Source of the DNA: AG25 sp035517615
Lineage (GTDB): Bacteria; Gemmatimonadota; Gemmatimonadetes; Gemmatimonadales; GWC2-71-9
Assembly (NCBI GenBank): GCA_035517615.1
Contig: DATIYM010000060.1
Coordinates: 1-64,000, forward strand
Direction: 5' to 3'
DNA: 64,000 bases
Part shown: positions 34,212-43,043 of the stretch, one piece after another
Layout of the letters: the number at the start of each line of letters is the position of its first letter
Numbering within the stretch: the stretch's first letter is position 1
Notes under the pieces: model-generated
Told to the model about the DNA's origin: nothing
Seen by the model: the letters and a program-made list of their open reading frames with translations, nothing else
Databases searched by the model: none
Position numbers and translations under genes: made by a program

Positions 34212-34670
34212 TCAGCAGGCGCAGACCTCGTCGAAGTCGCAGTCGCAGGGGATTTGCCCGGGTCCCTGCTTCGGGCCGTTCCCGCCCCCACCCACCAGCT
34301 GCGAGTAGACCACATAGGACACGGTTCCGAGACCGACGAGAACGGCGGCCGTCCGGACCGGCGCGGATTGCTTGGCCCGCATTTGTCGAACGTCGGTGAG
34401 CGGAATTTCCTGGTACAGGGCCATCGGAGAAGTTTCGGTCGGGAGGCTGAAGCCGATGAGCGTGTCACCCTGCAGCCGGGGTTGTGAAATGCGGTAGGTC
34501 GTGTCGTTGTGCTTGCGAATCACCCAAACCTCGGTCGGCTGCTGTACCTCGAGGTAGCTCAGTGGCTTTGGTACGGACGAAACGGCGGTACAGGCCGCGG
34601 TCAGGCTTGCCAGCACGACTCCCGATGCGAGTCCATACGCCCAAATCTGTTGTGCCTTTACGCTTCTCAT
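34212..34670 (-). CDS. Small lipoprotein of the five-member paralogue family (copy 4)
   Basis: The ATG at 34670 lies six bases after GAGG; a GTG two codons upstream is also in frame. The signal peptide ends SLTAAC. The core is PLSYLEVQQPTEVWVIRKHN, then QPRLQGDTLIGFSL, then YQEIPLTDVRQMRAKQSAPV, then RTAAVLVGLGTVSYVVYSQL. The tail is Gly/Pro-rich and ends PCDCDFDEVCAC with four Cys, a possible metal or disulfide site that is duplicated in the chimeric remnant downstream. The intergenic stretch 34671-34887 should hold divergent promoters for this gene and the efflux operon. Confidence 0.82.
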   Translation of the reverse strand: MRSVKAQQIWAYGLASGVVLASLTAACTAVSSVPKPLSYLEVQQPTEVWVIRKHNDTTYRISQPRLQGDTLIGFSLPTETSPMALYQEIPLTDVRQMRAKQSAPVRTAAVLVGLGTVSYVVYSQLVGGGGNGPKQGPGQIPCDCDFDEVCAC

Positions 34671-34887
34671 ACGCACCTCGTTTTTCGCGCCTGGGGTCAG
34701 TCATTGACTGTCCCACTTGCCTACCCCACAGACTGGAAGTTGGCACTTGCGGCAACGTCCTGCAAGGGCAGAACCGCCCGTGACAACCCTCCAGAATGCC
34801 CGCATATTGGCCACCCTGCATCAAATGGAAGGGCCGCGGCGTAGTCAGAAGCAGTCCCGCGACTGAACACACGCTTTGTGAGGACGG

Positions 34888-36261
34888 ATGCCGGTGATGA
34901 CAACAGCCAGGCAGCGGCTGGGCGCGTCCGTGCGGACCCGTCGCGATCTTCATGTCCTGTTTGCCCTTGCCGTACTGATCGCGGCCCGACCCGCGCGTGT
35001 CTTGGCGCAAGACAGTGTGAGTAATGTATCGGGCGATACGCTCCATCTAACGCTGTCCGACCTGCTCGACAGCATTCAGTCGTCTCACCCCGTCGTAGCA
35101 CAGGGCTCGGCTATGGTGCTCGCCGCGCACCAACGCCGCAACGCCGCGGGTCGCCTGCTCGACAATCCAAACCTCGAATGGCAGCACTCGGGTGCGACGT
35201 CGTATCTCATGATCCTGCGGCAGCCGATCTTCTGGCCCTGGGACGTCACGGCCCGGCGTCACCTGGGCGACGCGGAAGTGGCGGTCGCGCACTCCGAATC
35301 GCAGCTGCTAACCGACAGCGTCGCACTTGCGGCGGCGCAGCGCTTCGCGGATGTCCTGCGGGACCGGGCGCAGGTGGCGCTCGCGACCGAAGCAGAGAGC
35401 CTCGCCTCGGTGGTGTACGACCGATCCGTCGCCGCGCGACAGCTCGGCGAGGTGGGAGATCTCACCGTGCTCCAGGCGCGCGTCGCCCTCGATGCCGCCC
35501 GCCGCGACCGCGCGACAGCCGGCGATGAACATCGCGTGTCGATGACAAACCTCGCACTCATGATCGGTGTGCCGCCTGACGCTCCGATTGTTCCGGAGGG
35601 TGACCTCGCAACGCTGGCCGCGGTTTCCGAGCCCGATTCGGGGTATCTCGCGTTGGCGCTCGGCACGGACCCCGAGCTGCAGCGCTTTACGGCCGCGAAG
35701 ATTCGGGCAGATCGTGAGGCGAGCCTGTGGCGCTCCCAGGGCCGAATTCCGCAACTTACGTTTGGGCCGAGCTTTGGTTGGTCGATCAACGCAGTGGCTA
35801 CGATCCCGCCCGTCCCGCCCAGCACCACGCCGACGTACAAGAACGCGGACATTCACTACCTCGGATTCGACGTCGAGCTCGATATTCCCATCTGGCACGG
35901 TCACGCGGCGGAGACCGAGGCCGCCAATCAGGATCGGGCTGCCGCGGAAGCCGGCCATCAGGCACGGCAGCGTGAGCTGCAATTCGAAGTGCTCGACGCT
36001 ACTACGACCATGTCGCGCGCCTCCCGGCAGCTTCAGGTGTTGCGCACCGGCGATCTCGCGCGCGCCCGGTTGGCCGACAGCTTGGCGGCCAACGCTCTCC
36101 GCGCTGGCGGCCCATATCTGACCACGTGGGTGAGTGCCCGAGAGGGGTATCTCGACGCGCGCCGCGCCGAGCTGGACCTATTGTGGCAGGCCGCCCGGGC
36201 GCGACTGATCCTTCAGTACCTCACCGGCACACTCCTCGCACCACCATCCGAAGGTCAATGA
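34888..36261 (+). CDS. TolC-family outer-membrane efflux protein
   Basis: This is the first gene of a three-gene tripartite efflux operon. The 457-residue product has a signal peptide (ending ARVLAQ) and two TolC-like repeats, each with a long alpha-helical hairpin (for example AQRFADVLRDRAQVALATEA, and later AARARLILQYLTGTLLAPPS) around beta strands (PQLTFGPSFGW and LGFDVELDIPIW). It should form the trimeric outer-membrane channel. A GAGG site lies four to five bases before the ATG. Its ATGA end overlaps the adaptor gene. Confidence 0.9.
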   Translation: MPVMTTARQRLGASVRTRRDLHVLFALAVLIAARPARVLAQDSVSNVSGDTLHLTLSDLLDSIQSSHPVVAQGSAMVLAAHQRRNAAGRLLDNPNLEWQHSGATSYLMILRQPIFWPWDVTARRHLGDAEVAVAHSESQLLTDSVALAAAQRFADVLRDRAQVALATEAESLASVVYDRSVAARQLGEVGDLTVLQARVALDAARRDRATAGDEHRVSMTNLALMIGVPPDAPIVPEGDLATLAAVSEPDSGYLALALGTDPELQRFTAAKIRADREASLWRSQGRIPQLTFGPSFGWSINAVATIPPVPPSTTPTYKNADIHYLGFDVELDIPIWHGHAAETEAANQDRAAAEAGHQARQRELQFEVLDATTTMSRASRQLQVLRTGDLARARLADSLAANALRAGGPYLTTWVSAREGYLDARRAELDLLWQAARARLILQYLTGTLLAPPSEGQ

Positions 36262-37214
36262 AAGGGAAATGGTCCATGCGCTGGGCTCGCCGGCAGGGCC
36301 TCACACTGCTCATCGTGTCCCTAACGGTGGGTGCGTGTCACAGGGGCAAGTCTCGTCATAGCGCCGATGCTGGGAATGCCACCGTCACGCTCACGCCCCG
36401 CGCGCTCGCCGTGACCGGTGTCGCGACCGAAACGGCCACGGCCAGCAGCGTACCGGAATCGTTCTCGACTACGGGTGAGATCGGGTTCGATCCTTCGCGA
36501 GTGGTCGCGGTCAACGCGCCCGTGACCGGTCGAGTGCAGCGACTGCTCGTGGGCGTCGGTGACCGGGTCAACGCGGGTGACACGCTCGCGACCGTACAGA
36601 GTCCCGAATTTCTGTCCGGCGCCGCCGTGGTGACGGCCCCCCGTGCGGGCGTAATCACAGTGCTCGCGGCGGGTCCGCAGCAGCTCGTGACCGCCGGGAC
36701 CGAGCTGATGCGGGTCGCGGGTATCGATCGGGTGTGGCTGAGGGTGGATCTGTACGCGCAGTACGCATCGCTGGCGCGCTCCGATCTCCCCGTGGAAGCA
36801 CGCGTGGCGGCCTTCCCCGGCCAGGTTTGGAAAGGTCGGCTCGCGGGGGTCGCGCCGAACGTCGACAGTGTGACGCAGGCGGTCGCTGCCCGTGTGGTGC
36901 TCGACAACAGCGACCACCGCCTGCTCCCGGGCATGTACGCGGACGTGCAGGTGCAAACCGGAGGCTCGATCCGTGGCATCCTGATTCCCCGGGAAGCCGT
37001 CATTCATGACGGCGGCCGGCAGCTGGTGATGATCCGCCAGGGGACCGCCGAAAGTCCGAATTTCTTTCCCAGTGTCGTGCAGCTCGGTCCGGTGGTCGAT
37101 ACGCGCGTGGCGGTGCTCCGGGGCGTGAACCCCGGTGAGCAGGTCGTCGTGAAGGGTGGCTACGAGCTCTACAGCGCGGGGTATGCGTTCGCCCGCGGCG
37201 CCGAGGAGGAATAG
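36258..37214 (+). CDS. RND efflux periplasmic adaptor (lipoprotein)
   Basis: This 318-residue membrane-fusion protein links the RND pump to the TolC-type channel. It has a lipobox VGAC at about residue 23, a barrel-sandwich lipoyl region (VNAPVTGRVQRLLVGVGDRV, then VTAPRAGVITVLAAG), a beta-barrel domain (RVWLRVDLYAQYASLA) and a membrane-proximal domain with LIPREAVIHDGGR. No long coiled-coil hairpin is present, as in the CusB type. The start overlaps the previous stop, and the pump gene follows six bases after its stop. Confidence 0.92.
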   Translation: MKGKWSMRWARRQGLTLLIVSLTVGACHRGKSRHSADAGNATVTLTPRALAVTGVATETATASSVPESFSTTGEIGFDPSRVVAVNAPVTGRVQRLLVGVGDRVNAGDTLATVQSPEFLSGAAVVTAPRAGVITVLAAGPQQLVTAGTELMRVAGIDRVWLRVDLYAQYASLARSDLPVEARVAAFPGQVWKGRLAGVAPNVDSVTQAVAARVVLDNSDHRLLPGMYADVQVQTGGSIRGILIPREAVIHDGGRQLVMIRQGTAESPNFFPSVVQLGPVVDTRVAVLRGVNPGEQVVVKGGYELYSAGYAFARGAEEE

Positions 37215-37219
37215 CGGGA

Positions 37220-40200
37220 ATGCTGCGGCGCATCATTCTTTTTTCGCTCACACATCGGTTCCTCGTGTTTGCGCTGGCATTAGGCGCGGCGGCCGCGGGT
37301 GTCATCGCCCTCAATCGCATGCCCGCCGATGTGCTCCCGCCGCTCAATGCTCCGGTGGTCCTTGTGGTTGTGGCCAACGAGGGCCTGGCGCCTCAGGAAA
37401 TGGAAGCGCTCGCCGCGCGGCCGCTCGAAGCGGCGGTACGCGCGCTTCCGGGTGTGCAGTTCGTCCGGACCAAGAGCAGCCAGGGGCTCACGATTCTCTG
37501 GGTGCAGTTCGCCTGGGGCAGCGATTTCTACCGCATTCTGCAGCAAGTGGCGGGGGCAGTTGCCCAGGTCCAGGGCCAGTTCCCTCCGGGCACCCAGCCG
37601 CCGGTGCTGTCCTCCGCCACGAGCCGGCTCCAGCAGGTCGTGGAGTTCTATCTCGCCGGCGACCTTCCGCCCCGCGACCTGCGCGAGCTGGCAGATTACG
37701 ACGTCCGGTTCGCCCTGCTGGGAATTCCCGGCGTGATGCGCGTGCTCGATATGGGGGGCGAGGTGCGGCAATACCACGTCGCCGTTCACCTCAACGCCCT
37801 TGCCGCATATCGTGTCGGCCTGGACGACATCGCCAATGCGATCCGTCGATCCAACGTGAGCTTCGCGGGCGGATTTCTCGTCACCGGACCCCAGGAAGTC
37901 ACGGTCCGCGGCCTGGGCCGCCTCCGGACGCTCGACGACCTGGCCAACGTTCGGGTGACCTCGGTGGGGGGACGGCCGCTCCTGCTCAAGGACGTCGCGA
38001 CCGTCGAGGAGGGGAGTGCGATCCGCCGCAGCGCGGCCTCGCTCGGTGGGCGGGTGGTCGTCACCGGAACGGTGAGTAAGCAGTACGGCTCAGACACCCG
38101 TCCCATCGCGACCGCGGTCGAGAGCACATTCGCCACGCTTCGCACGCAGCTGCCGCATACAGTGACGCTGCGTACGTTCTACTCACAGGCGCAGTTGATC
38201 GATTACTCGCTGGCCGGGCTGCGTGACGCGCTGCTCATCGGCGGTGCGGCGGTAGTTCTCGTGATCTGGCTGCTTGTGGGCGACTGGGTCCTGACGCTCG
38301 TGATTGCGGCCATCATGCCGCTGTCGCTGCTCGCCACCTTTGCCGCGATGGGGCTCGCCGGCATCGGTTTGGACACGATGTCGCTGGGCGGCATCGCGGT
38401 CGGCCTCGGGATCATGATCGATGCTGCGATCGTGGACACGGAGAACATCTACCGCCACCTCCGCGAGCGGCCCGATGACAAGGTGAATGCCGCGCTCGAA
38501 GGCTCGCTCGAGGTCCGCCGCCCGGTGCTGTTCTCGACGTTGATCATCGCGGGGATGTTCGTTCCGGTGTTCTTCCTGGGCGGAATTGCCGGCCGCATCT
38601 TCACGCCATTCGCATTTGCGGTGCTCTCCACGGTGATCATCGGGTACGTGCTGAGCCTGACCGTGACGCCGGCGCTTGCGGCGACATTTCTGCGACCCGA
38701 GCGCAAGAGTGCGCGGGCCGGCTTTCTCATTCCCACGCTGCGGCAGCGTTACGAAGCTGCCATCGACGATGTGATCCGGCACCCCGCACGCGTCGGGGTG
38801 GTCACGCTGGCCGTCGTCATCGTCACGGCAGTGATCGCATCCGCGGTGGGGTTCGATTTTCTGCCCGAGCTCGACGAGGGAGCGATGATGGTGAAGGTCC
38901 AGTCGCCTCCCGGGACGAGCCTTGATCTTACGGATCTGCAGGCGCGGCGCGCCGCCGAGATCATCGCCCGCGGCCCGGACGTGCGCGAGGTAATCGTGCG
39001 CGCGGGGCAGCCGGAAGGCTCGGAAGAACCTGAAGGCGTCAACAACACCGAGATCTGGGTGCGCCTCGCGCCGTTCGGCCATCGAAAAGACAACATCGAG
39101 ACGATCCGTCGCTGGATGCGCGACAGCCTGGCGGCGATTACCGGCGCGCGCGTGATCGTGACCGCTCCGCTGATCGAGCGCATTCAGGAAAGCCTGGGCC
39201 AGTCCACCGCTCCGCTCGTGGTGAGCATTGTCGGCGACAACCTCGACACGCTCTCGTCGCTGTCCGACCGGCTCGCACGCACGATGAGCGAAATCAAAGG
39301 AATCGTGGACGTGAACCCGGAAGCCGCGGAAGCGGTCACCCAGATTGCCGTCCGGCCCGACCGGCTGCGCGCAGCGCGATATGGGCTCGATCCGGAGGAT
39401 ATCGCGGGGGCGGTCGAGCTGGCGTACGAAGGCAGGGTGGTGACCACGGTATTGCGGGGCCAGCGCAAGGAATATGGTGTCTTCATGCGGCTCCAGAAGC
39501 AGGACCGCGCGGGAATCGAGGACTTGGGGCGGCTGCCGATTGCGACTCGAGCGGGAGGCAACGTCCGGCTCGATCAGGTGGCCGACGTATCGCTGTCACG
39601 GGGGCCATCGGCGATCCGGCGCGACAACGGCGAGCGCCGCATCCAGGTAGATGGAAATCTCGCCGGCATTGATCTCTCCTCCGCGGTAGCGGCGCTGCGG
39701 GCGCGAATTCCGGATCTCCAGCTACCTCCGGGCTACCAGATTCGGTTCGCGGGGAGTTACGAGGAGCAGCGCCGCGTGGAGCAGGCGATCAGTATCGCCA
39801 TTGTCGCGGCGATCTTCGTGATCTTCGTCATCCTGGAAGCGGCGTTCGGGTCGGCCAAGCAGGCGGCGCTTATGATTCTCACGATTCCGTTGGCGCTGTC
39901 GGGCGGCGTGGTGGCGCTGTGGATCACCCGCAGCACCTTCAACGTGTCGTCGTTGATCGGCATCCTGGCTCTGTTCGGGCTGGCGATTCAAAAAGCCGTG
40001 CTGCTGCTCCAGCACGCGAACGATGACATGGCACGGGGACTCGGACCCGATGAGGCCGCCAAGGCGGCGGCCATCATCCGATTCCGCCCGGTGTTCCTGA
40101 CGACGGCGGCCGCCGCCCTCGCGGTACTCCCGCTCGCCATCGGCCTGGGCGCCGGCGCCCAGCTGCAGCAGCCCATGGCGATCGTGATTGTCGGTGGTGT

Positions 40201-40285
40201 GACGAGCGATATGCTGCTCGCCCTGGGCGTGCTTCCGGCTCTATACAAGTACACGGTGAGACGGCGTCAAGAGAGAACCGTCTAG
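37220..40285 (+). CDS. RND efflux pump of the heavy-metal (CusA/CzcA) family
   Basis: This 1021-residue inner-membrane proton antiporter has twelve spans and two large periplasmic loops. Diagnostic elements of the heavy-metal branch are the start FSLTHRFLVFALALGAAAAG, then RMPADVLPPLNAPVV, the TM4 proton-relay segment GIMIDAAIVDTENIYRHL, and FDFLPELDEGAMMVKVQ. The metal or other substrate is not certain: I could not identify a clear copper Met triad, and some members of this branch export non-metal substrates. No regulator gene is adjacent. Its stop overlaps the stop of the convergent lipoprotein gene by three bases. Confidence 0.93.
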   Translation: MLRRIILFSLTHRFLVFALALGAAAAGVIALNRMPADVLPPLNAPVVLVVVANEGLAPQEMEALAARPLEAAVRALPGVQFVRTKSSQGLTILWVQFAWGSDFYRILQQVAGAVAQVQGQFPPGTQPPVLSSATSRLQQVVEFYLAGDLPPRDLRELADYDVRFALLGIPGVMRVLDMGGEVRQYHVAVHLNALAAYRVGLDDIANAIRRSNVSFAGGFLVTGPQEVTVRGLGRLRTLDDLANVRVTSVGGRPLLLKDVATVEEGSAIRRSAASLGGRVVVTGTVSKQYGSDTRPIATAVESTFATLRTQLPHTVTLRTFYSQAQLIDYSLAGLRDALLIGGAAVVLVIWLLVGDWVLTLVIAAIMPLSLLATFAAMGLAGIGLDTMSLGGIAVGLGIMIDAAIVDTENIYRHLRERPDDKVNAALEGSLEVRRPVLFSTLIIAGMFVPVFFLGGIAGRIFTPFAFAVLSTVIIGYVLSLTVTPALAATFLRPERKSARAGFLIPTLRQRYEAAIDDVIRHPARVGVVTLAVVIVTAVIASAVGFDFLPELDEGAMMVKVQSPPGTSLDLTDLQARRAAEIIARGPDVREVIVRAGQPEGSEEPEGVNNTEIWVRLAPFGHRKDNIETIRRWMRDSLAAITGARVIVTAPLIERIQESLGQSTAPLVVSIVGDNLDTLSSLSDRLARTMSEIKGIVDVNPEAAEAVTQIAVRPDRLRAARYGLDPEDIAGAVELAYEGRVVTTVLRGQRKEYGVFMRLQKQDRAGIEDLGRLPIATRAGGNVRLDQVADVSLSRGPSAIRRDNGERRIQVDGNLAGIDLSSAVAALRARIPDLQLPPGYQIRFAGSYEEQRRVEQAISIAIVAAIFVIFVILEAAFGSAKQAALMILTIPLALSGGVVALWITRSTFNVSSLIGILALFGLAIQKAVLLLQHANDDMARGLGPDEAAKAAAIIRFRPVFLTTAAAALAVLPLAIGLGAGAQLQQPMAIVIVGGVTSDMLLALGVLPALYKYTVRRRQERTV

Positions 40286-40680
40286 GGGTGGTGCGCCAGC
40301 GTCATGGTATCGGCAATTTGATCGTTGACACTGTTCGAGCCTGACCCCGAGTGTTTGAAGATCACGATCAGCGCACCCGCTAGCGCCGCCCCACCCAGGG
40401 CTGCGGCCGCGATCGTCTTGCCCTTGTCTTCCTGCTGCACCGCGGCATGGCTGACCTCACTCAGCGGAATCTCAGTGTACTCACCGTTCACCGAGCCGAT
40501 GACCGTGTCGGCGAGCATGCGTGGGCCATCGAGCTTGACGACCGAGTTGTTGTGCTTCGTGAGCCAGATAGTGCGCGGCTGCTTTGAGACAATGTAGCTG
40601 CCGGGCGAATCGACCGGCCCGACGGAGGTGCACGCGGACGCGGCGACCAGCAGAGCTATCACGGAAACTGTGTTGCGCAT
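40282..40680 (-). CDS. Small lipoprotein of the five-member paralogue family (copy 5)
   Basis: An AAAGGAG six bases ahead of the ATG at 40680 fixes the start. The lipobox is ASAC. The core is SYIVSKQPRTIWLTKHNNSV, then KLDGPRMLADTVIGSVNGEY, then TEIPLSEVSHAAVQQ, then KTIAAAALGGAALAGALIVI. Copy 2 (31530) differs at only a minority of positions in this stretch, so the two are recent duplicates about 9 kb apart on opposite strands. The C-terminal polar tail (SGSGSNSVND and TMTLAHHP) is shared only with copy 2. Confidence 0.82.
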   Translation of the reverse strand: MRNTVSVIALLVAASACTSVGPVDSPGSYIVSKQPRTIWLTKHNNSVVKLDGPRMLADTVIGSVNGEYTEIPLSEVSHAAVQQEDKGKTIAAAALGGAALAGALIVIFKHSGSGSNSVNDQIADTMTLAHHP

Positions 40681-40784
40681 GCGTTTCTCCTTTCGTGCGC
40701 CGTGTGATATGAGACTGAGCACAAAGGCGGTGTCGGATGGCTAGCCGAGGGGTGCTGGCTCGTCCGACCCCGCCTTTATGCTCT

Positions 40785-43043
40785 CTACAGTCTCGCCGAC
40801 AGCGACAAGAAGAAGCGGCGCGGCATGCCCGGTGTGAGGAACCGGTCAGGTGCCGAATTGAAATCGTCCAGCGCGATCTGTGACCCCGGTGGGAACAGGC
40901 CGTTTGTGGCCTCGATCCCGTATGCCATGTACGAAGCGTTGAAGATGTTCTCCAACTGGAAGTTGATGGAGAAGCGATTGAAGCCCAGCTTGCCGCGAAT
41001 TCCGCTCACTGCGTACCCCGGCTCCTGCGGGCGCTGGTTCGATTCGTCTCCCTGCACATAGAACGACGAATACGCTCGCACGTCCCACTCGGCGTTGAGC
41101 GTCACCTTACCAAAGGCACGGTCAATCCCGAGTCCGGCGCGCAAGCGATGCAACGGCGAGTTCGGGAAGATGTCGCCGGGCTCGGTAGGGGCCGGCGCTG
41201 TGTCGGCGGTTTGCAGCTGGATTACGCTCTGATACGTCGCTCGGACGAAGCTGTAGGACCCGAAGATGCGAAAGCCGTCTGGAAGTCCCACCTGTAGCGA
41301 GGCCTCGAAGCCCGCACGCCGCGTCTGTGGCACGTTGACGAAGTACACGTGCGTCAGATCGGGCGAGGCAAACAGAATATCGTTCGAGACATTCGTGAAG
41401 TACCCGTTCAAATCGAGCGACGACCGGTGTCCCAGGTCAAGATCGACTCCACCTTCGAAGTCCTGCGAGGTGACTGGCGCGAGCGGTGGATCGGCGCCGA
41501 GCGCCGAAGGCAGAGAACAGGGCGCGTCCGGGTTGGCGCACGCGAGCTCAAGCGGCGCCGGCGCGCGGAAGCCGCTGCGGTATGCGATGAATCCTTTTAC
41601 GTCCGGCGTGAATTCGTAGGTGAGCCCCGCCTCGGGCGAGAGGCGGTCATATGAGTTTGTGGCGCTGTTCGAGTCATTGAGTTGATCCACGTACGGAATG
41701 TCGACGTGGTCGAATCGCGCCCCGGCCGTCAACGTCAACTTGGGCGTGAGGGAGATGGCGGCTTGGGCGTAGCCGGCCAGATTCGCTTGAGGCGAAATCT
41801 GTGCGAGCGTCGTGGTCGAGTCGGGCTGGCTTCCCGGGCCTGCGGGAACGTTGAGCAGATGGAAGTTTACGTCGTCCCACTGGAAATCAGCGCCGAAGGT
41901 CAGGCTGATGGGCATGTTGCCCGCAATGGGTCGCGACCATTCGAGCGTCCCGCCACGCGAGAGGTTGTGAATGAACCCGTCGGTGTTCGGTGGCGGCACG
42001 TTGCCGTTGAACTGCTCATAGTAGTTGCGGCGCCAGAACACCGTACCGCGAAACAAGCCGCCGCCGAGCGGCTGATTGCCCCGTAGATCAACGGTATAGG
42101 CTTCTGGTCCGAAGAAGTCGCCTCCCGTGTAGTTGAGGCGTGGATAGAGCGTTGCGTAGGAGGAGGGCAGCGAACCGGCTTCCTCGATCCGATCCTTGTT
42201 GTACATGAAATCGATTGCAACGTCGCCCGAATCGTGGGTGGCACCCCACTGGTGTCCAAGGGTCATGAACACGTTCCGCGTGCGACCCTCGGTGACCTGG
42301 CGCCACCCGGTGAGATTGTTGCCGGTGCCGGCGACGAAGGCGTCAACGCCGCCAGCCTTTCCGCTCGCGTTAAAGCTCAACATCTGCCCGCCGAACGATC
42401 CACCTCCCCCCTCGAACTCCGCCTGTGGGGTGTCGGTCCCGCGCGGGGTCGAGAGCAGCACGGTGCCGCCGAGCGAGTTACGGCCGAAGAGCACGTTGGA
42501 CCCTCGAACCACCGATGTCGCCGAGATGGCCTCCATCGGCAACATGTCGAAGTTTACTTCCTGTGCGTCTGGCTCGTTCATGCGCACGCCATTGAGAAAG
42601 ACGCTCACGCCCTGCGGCTGCCCCACGACCCCGGAGACGGTAAAGCCGCGGATCTGGATCTCGGGCTGAAGCGGCGTTCCCTGATCGTCGAACACGTTCA
42701 CGCCAGGGAGTTGCAGCAGCGCGTTCGGCAGTGCGTTCGGGATCGGGACTGGTACTGCGACAGCCATGTTCAACTGTTCGACCTGGGCGGGCGACCGCTC
42801 ATCGATCGGGGATAGACGGGTGGCGGTCACCACAACCGCTGCCAGCCGGTACCTGCGCAGCGAATCTTGACGGGCTTTTTCCACGCTATCGACGCGTGCC
42901 TGGAGCGCCGCCTGGCGCGCCCGATTGATGGAATCAGCACGCGCGCGCGCCGCCGAATCCGAGGGTTGCTGGGCTGCCAGAGGACGCGCCACGGCGAGAG
43001 CGGCGATCGCCAGCGGAGCGATGAGCAGAGTGAGCTTGGTCAT
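40785..43043 (-). CDS. TonB-dependent receptor
   Basis: The ATG at 43043 overlaps the upstream stop (ATGA); it gives MTKLTLLIAPLAIAALAVAR and a cleavage site at PLAAQ. Residues about 25-60 form an unusual charged helix with repeated A-D-S/V-D-S/Q-D-S units (RADSINRARQAALQARVDSV). Then comes the TonB-box-like VVVTATR and the plug (VNVFDDQGTPLQPEIQIRGF and VFLNGVRMNEPDAQEV). The barrel fills the rest, with typical strands such as FRIFGSYSFVRATYQS. It is 752 residues long. It is the last gene of the sigma/anti-sigma operon. The ligand is unknown; siderophore or other scarce nutrient uptake is likely. Confidence 0.92.
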   Translation of the reverse strand: MTKLTLLIAPLAIAALAVARPLAAQQPSDSAARARADSINRARQAALQARVDSVEKARQDSLRRYRLAAVVVTATRLSPIDERSPAQVEQLNMAVAVPVPIPNALPNALLQLPGVNVFDDQGTPLQPEIQIRGFTVSGVVGQPQGVSVFLNGVRMNEPDAQEVNFDMLPMEAISATSVVRGSNVLFGRNSLGGTVLLSTPRGTDTPQAEFEGGGGSFGGQMLSFNASGKAGGVDAFVAGTGNNLTGWRQVTEGRTRNVFMTLGHQWGATHDSGDVAIDFMYNKDRIEEAGSLPSSYATLYPRLNYTGGDFFGPEAYTVDLRGNQPLGGGLFRGTVFWRRNYYEQFNGNVPPPNTDGFIHNLSRGGTLEWSRPIAGNMPISLTFGADFQWDDVNFHLLNVPAGPGSQPDSTTTLAQISPQANLAGYAQAAISLTPKLTLTAGARFDHVDIPYVDQLNDSNSATNSYDRLSPEAGLTYEFTPDVKGFIAYRSGFRAPAPLELACANPDAPCSLPSALGADPPLAPVTSQDFEGGVDLDLGHRSSLDLNGYFTNVSNDILFASPDLTHVYFVNVPQTRRAGFEASLQVGLPDGFRIFGSYSFVRATYQSVIQLQTADTAPAPTEPGDIFPNSPLHRLRAGLGIDRAFGKVTLNAEWDVRAYSSFYVQGDESNQRPQEPGYAVSGIRGKLGFNRFSINFQLENIFNASYMAYGIEATNGLFPPGSQIALDDFNSAPDRFLTPGMPRRFFLSLSARL

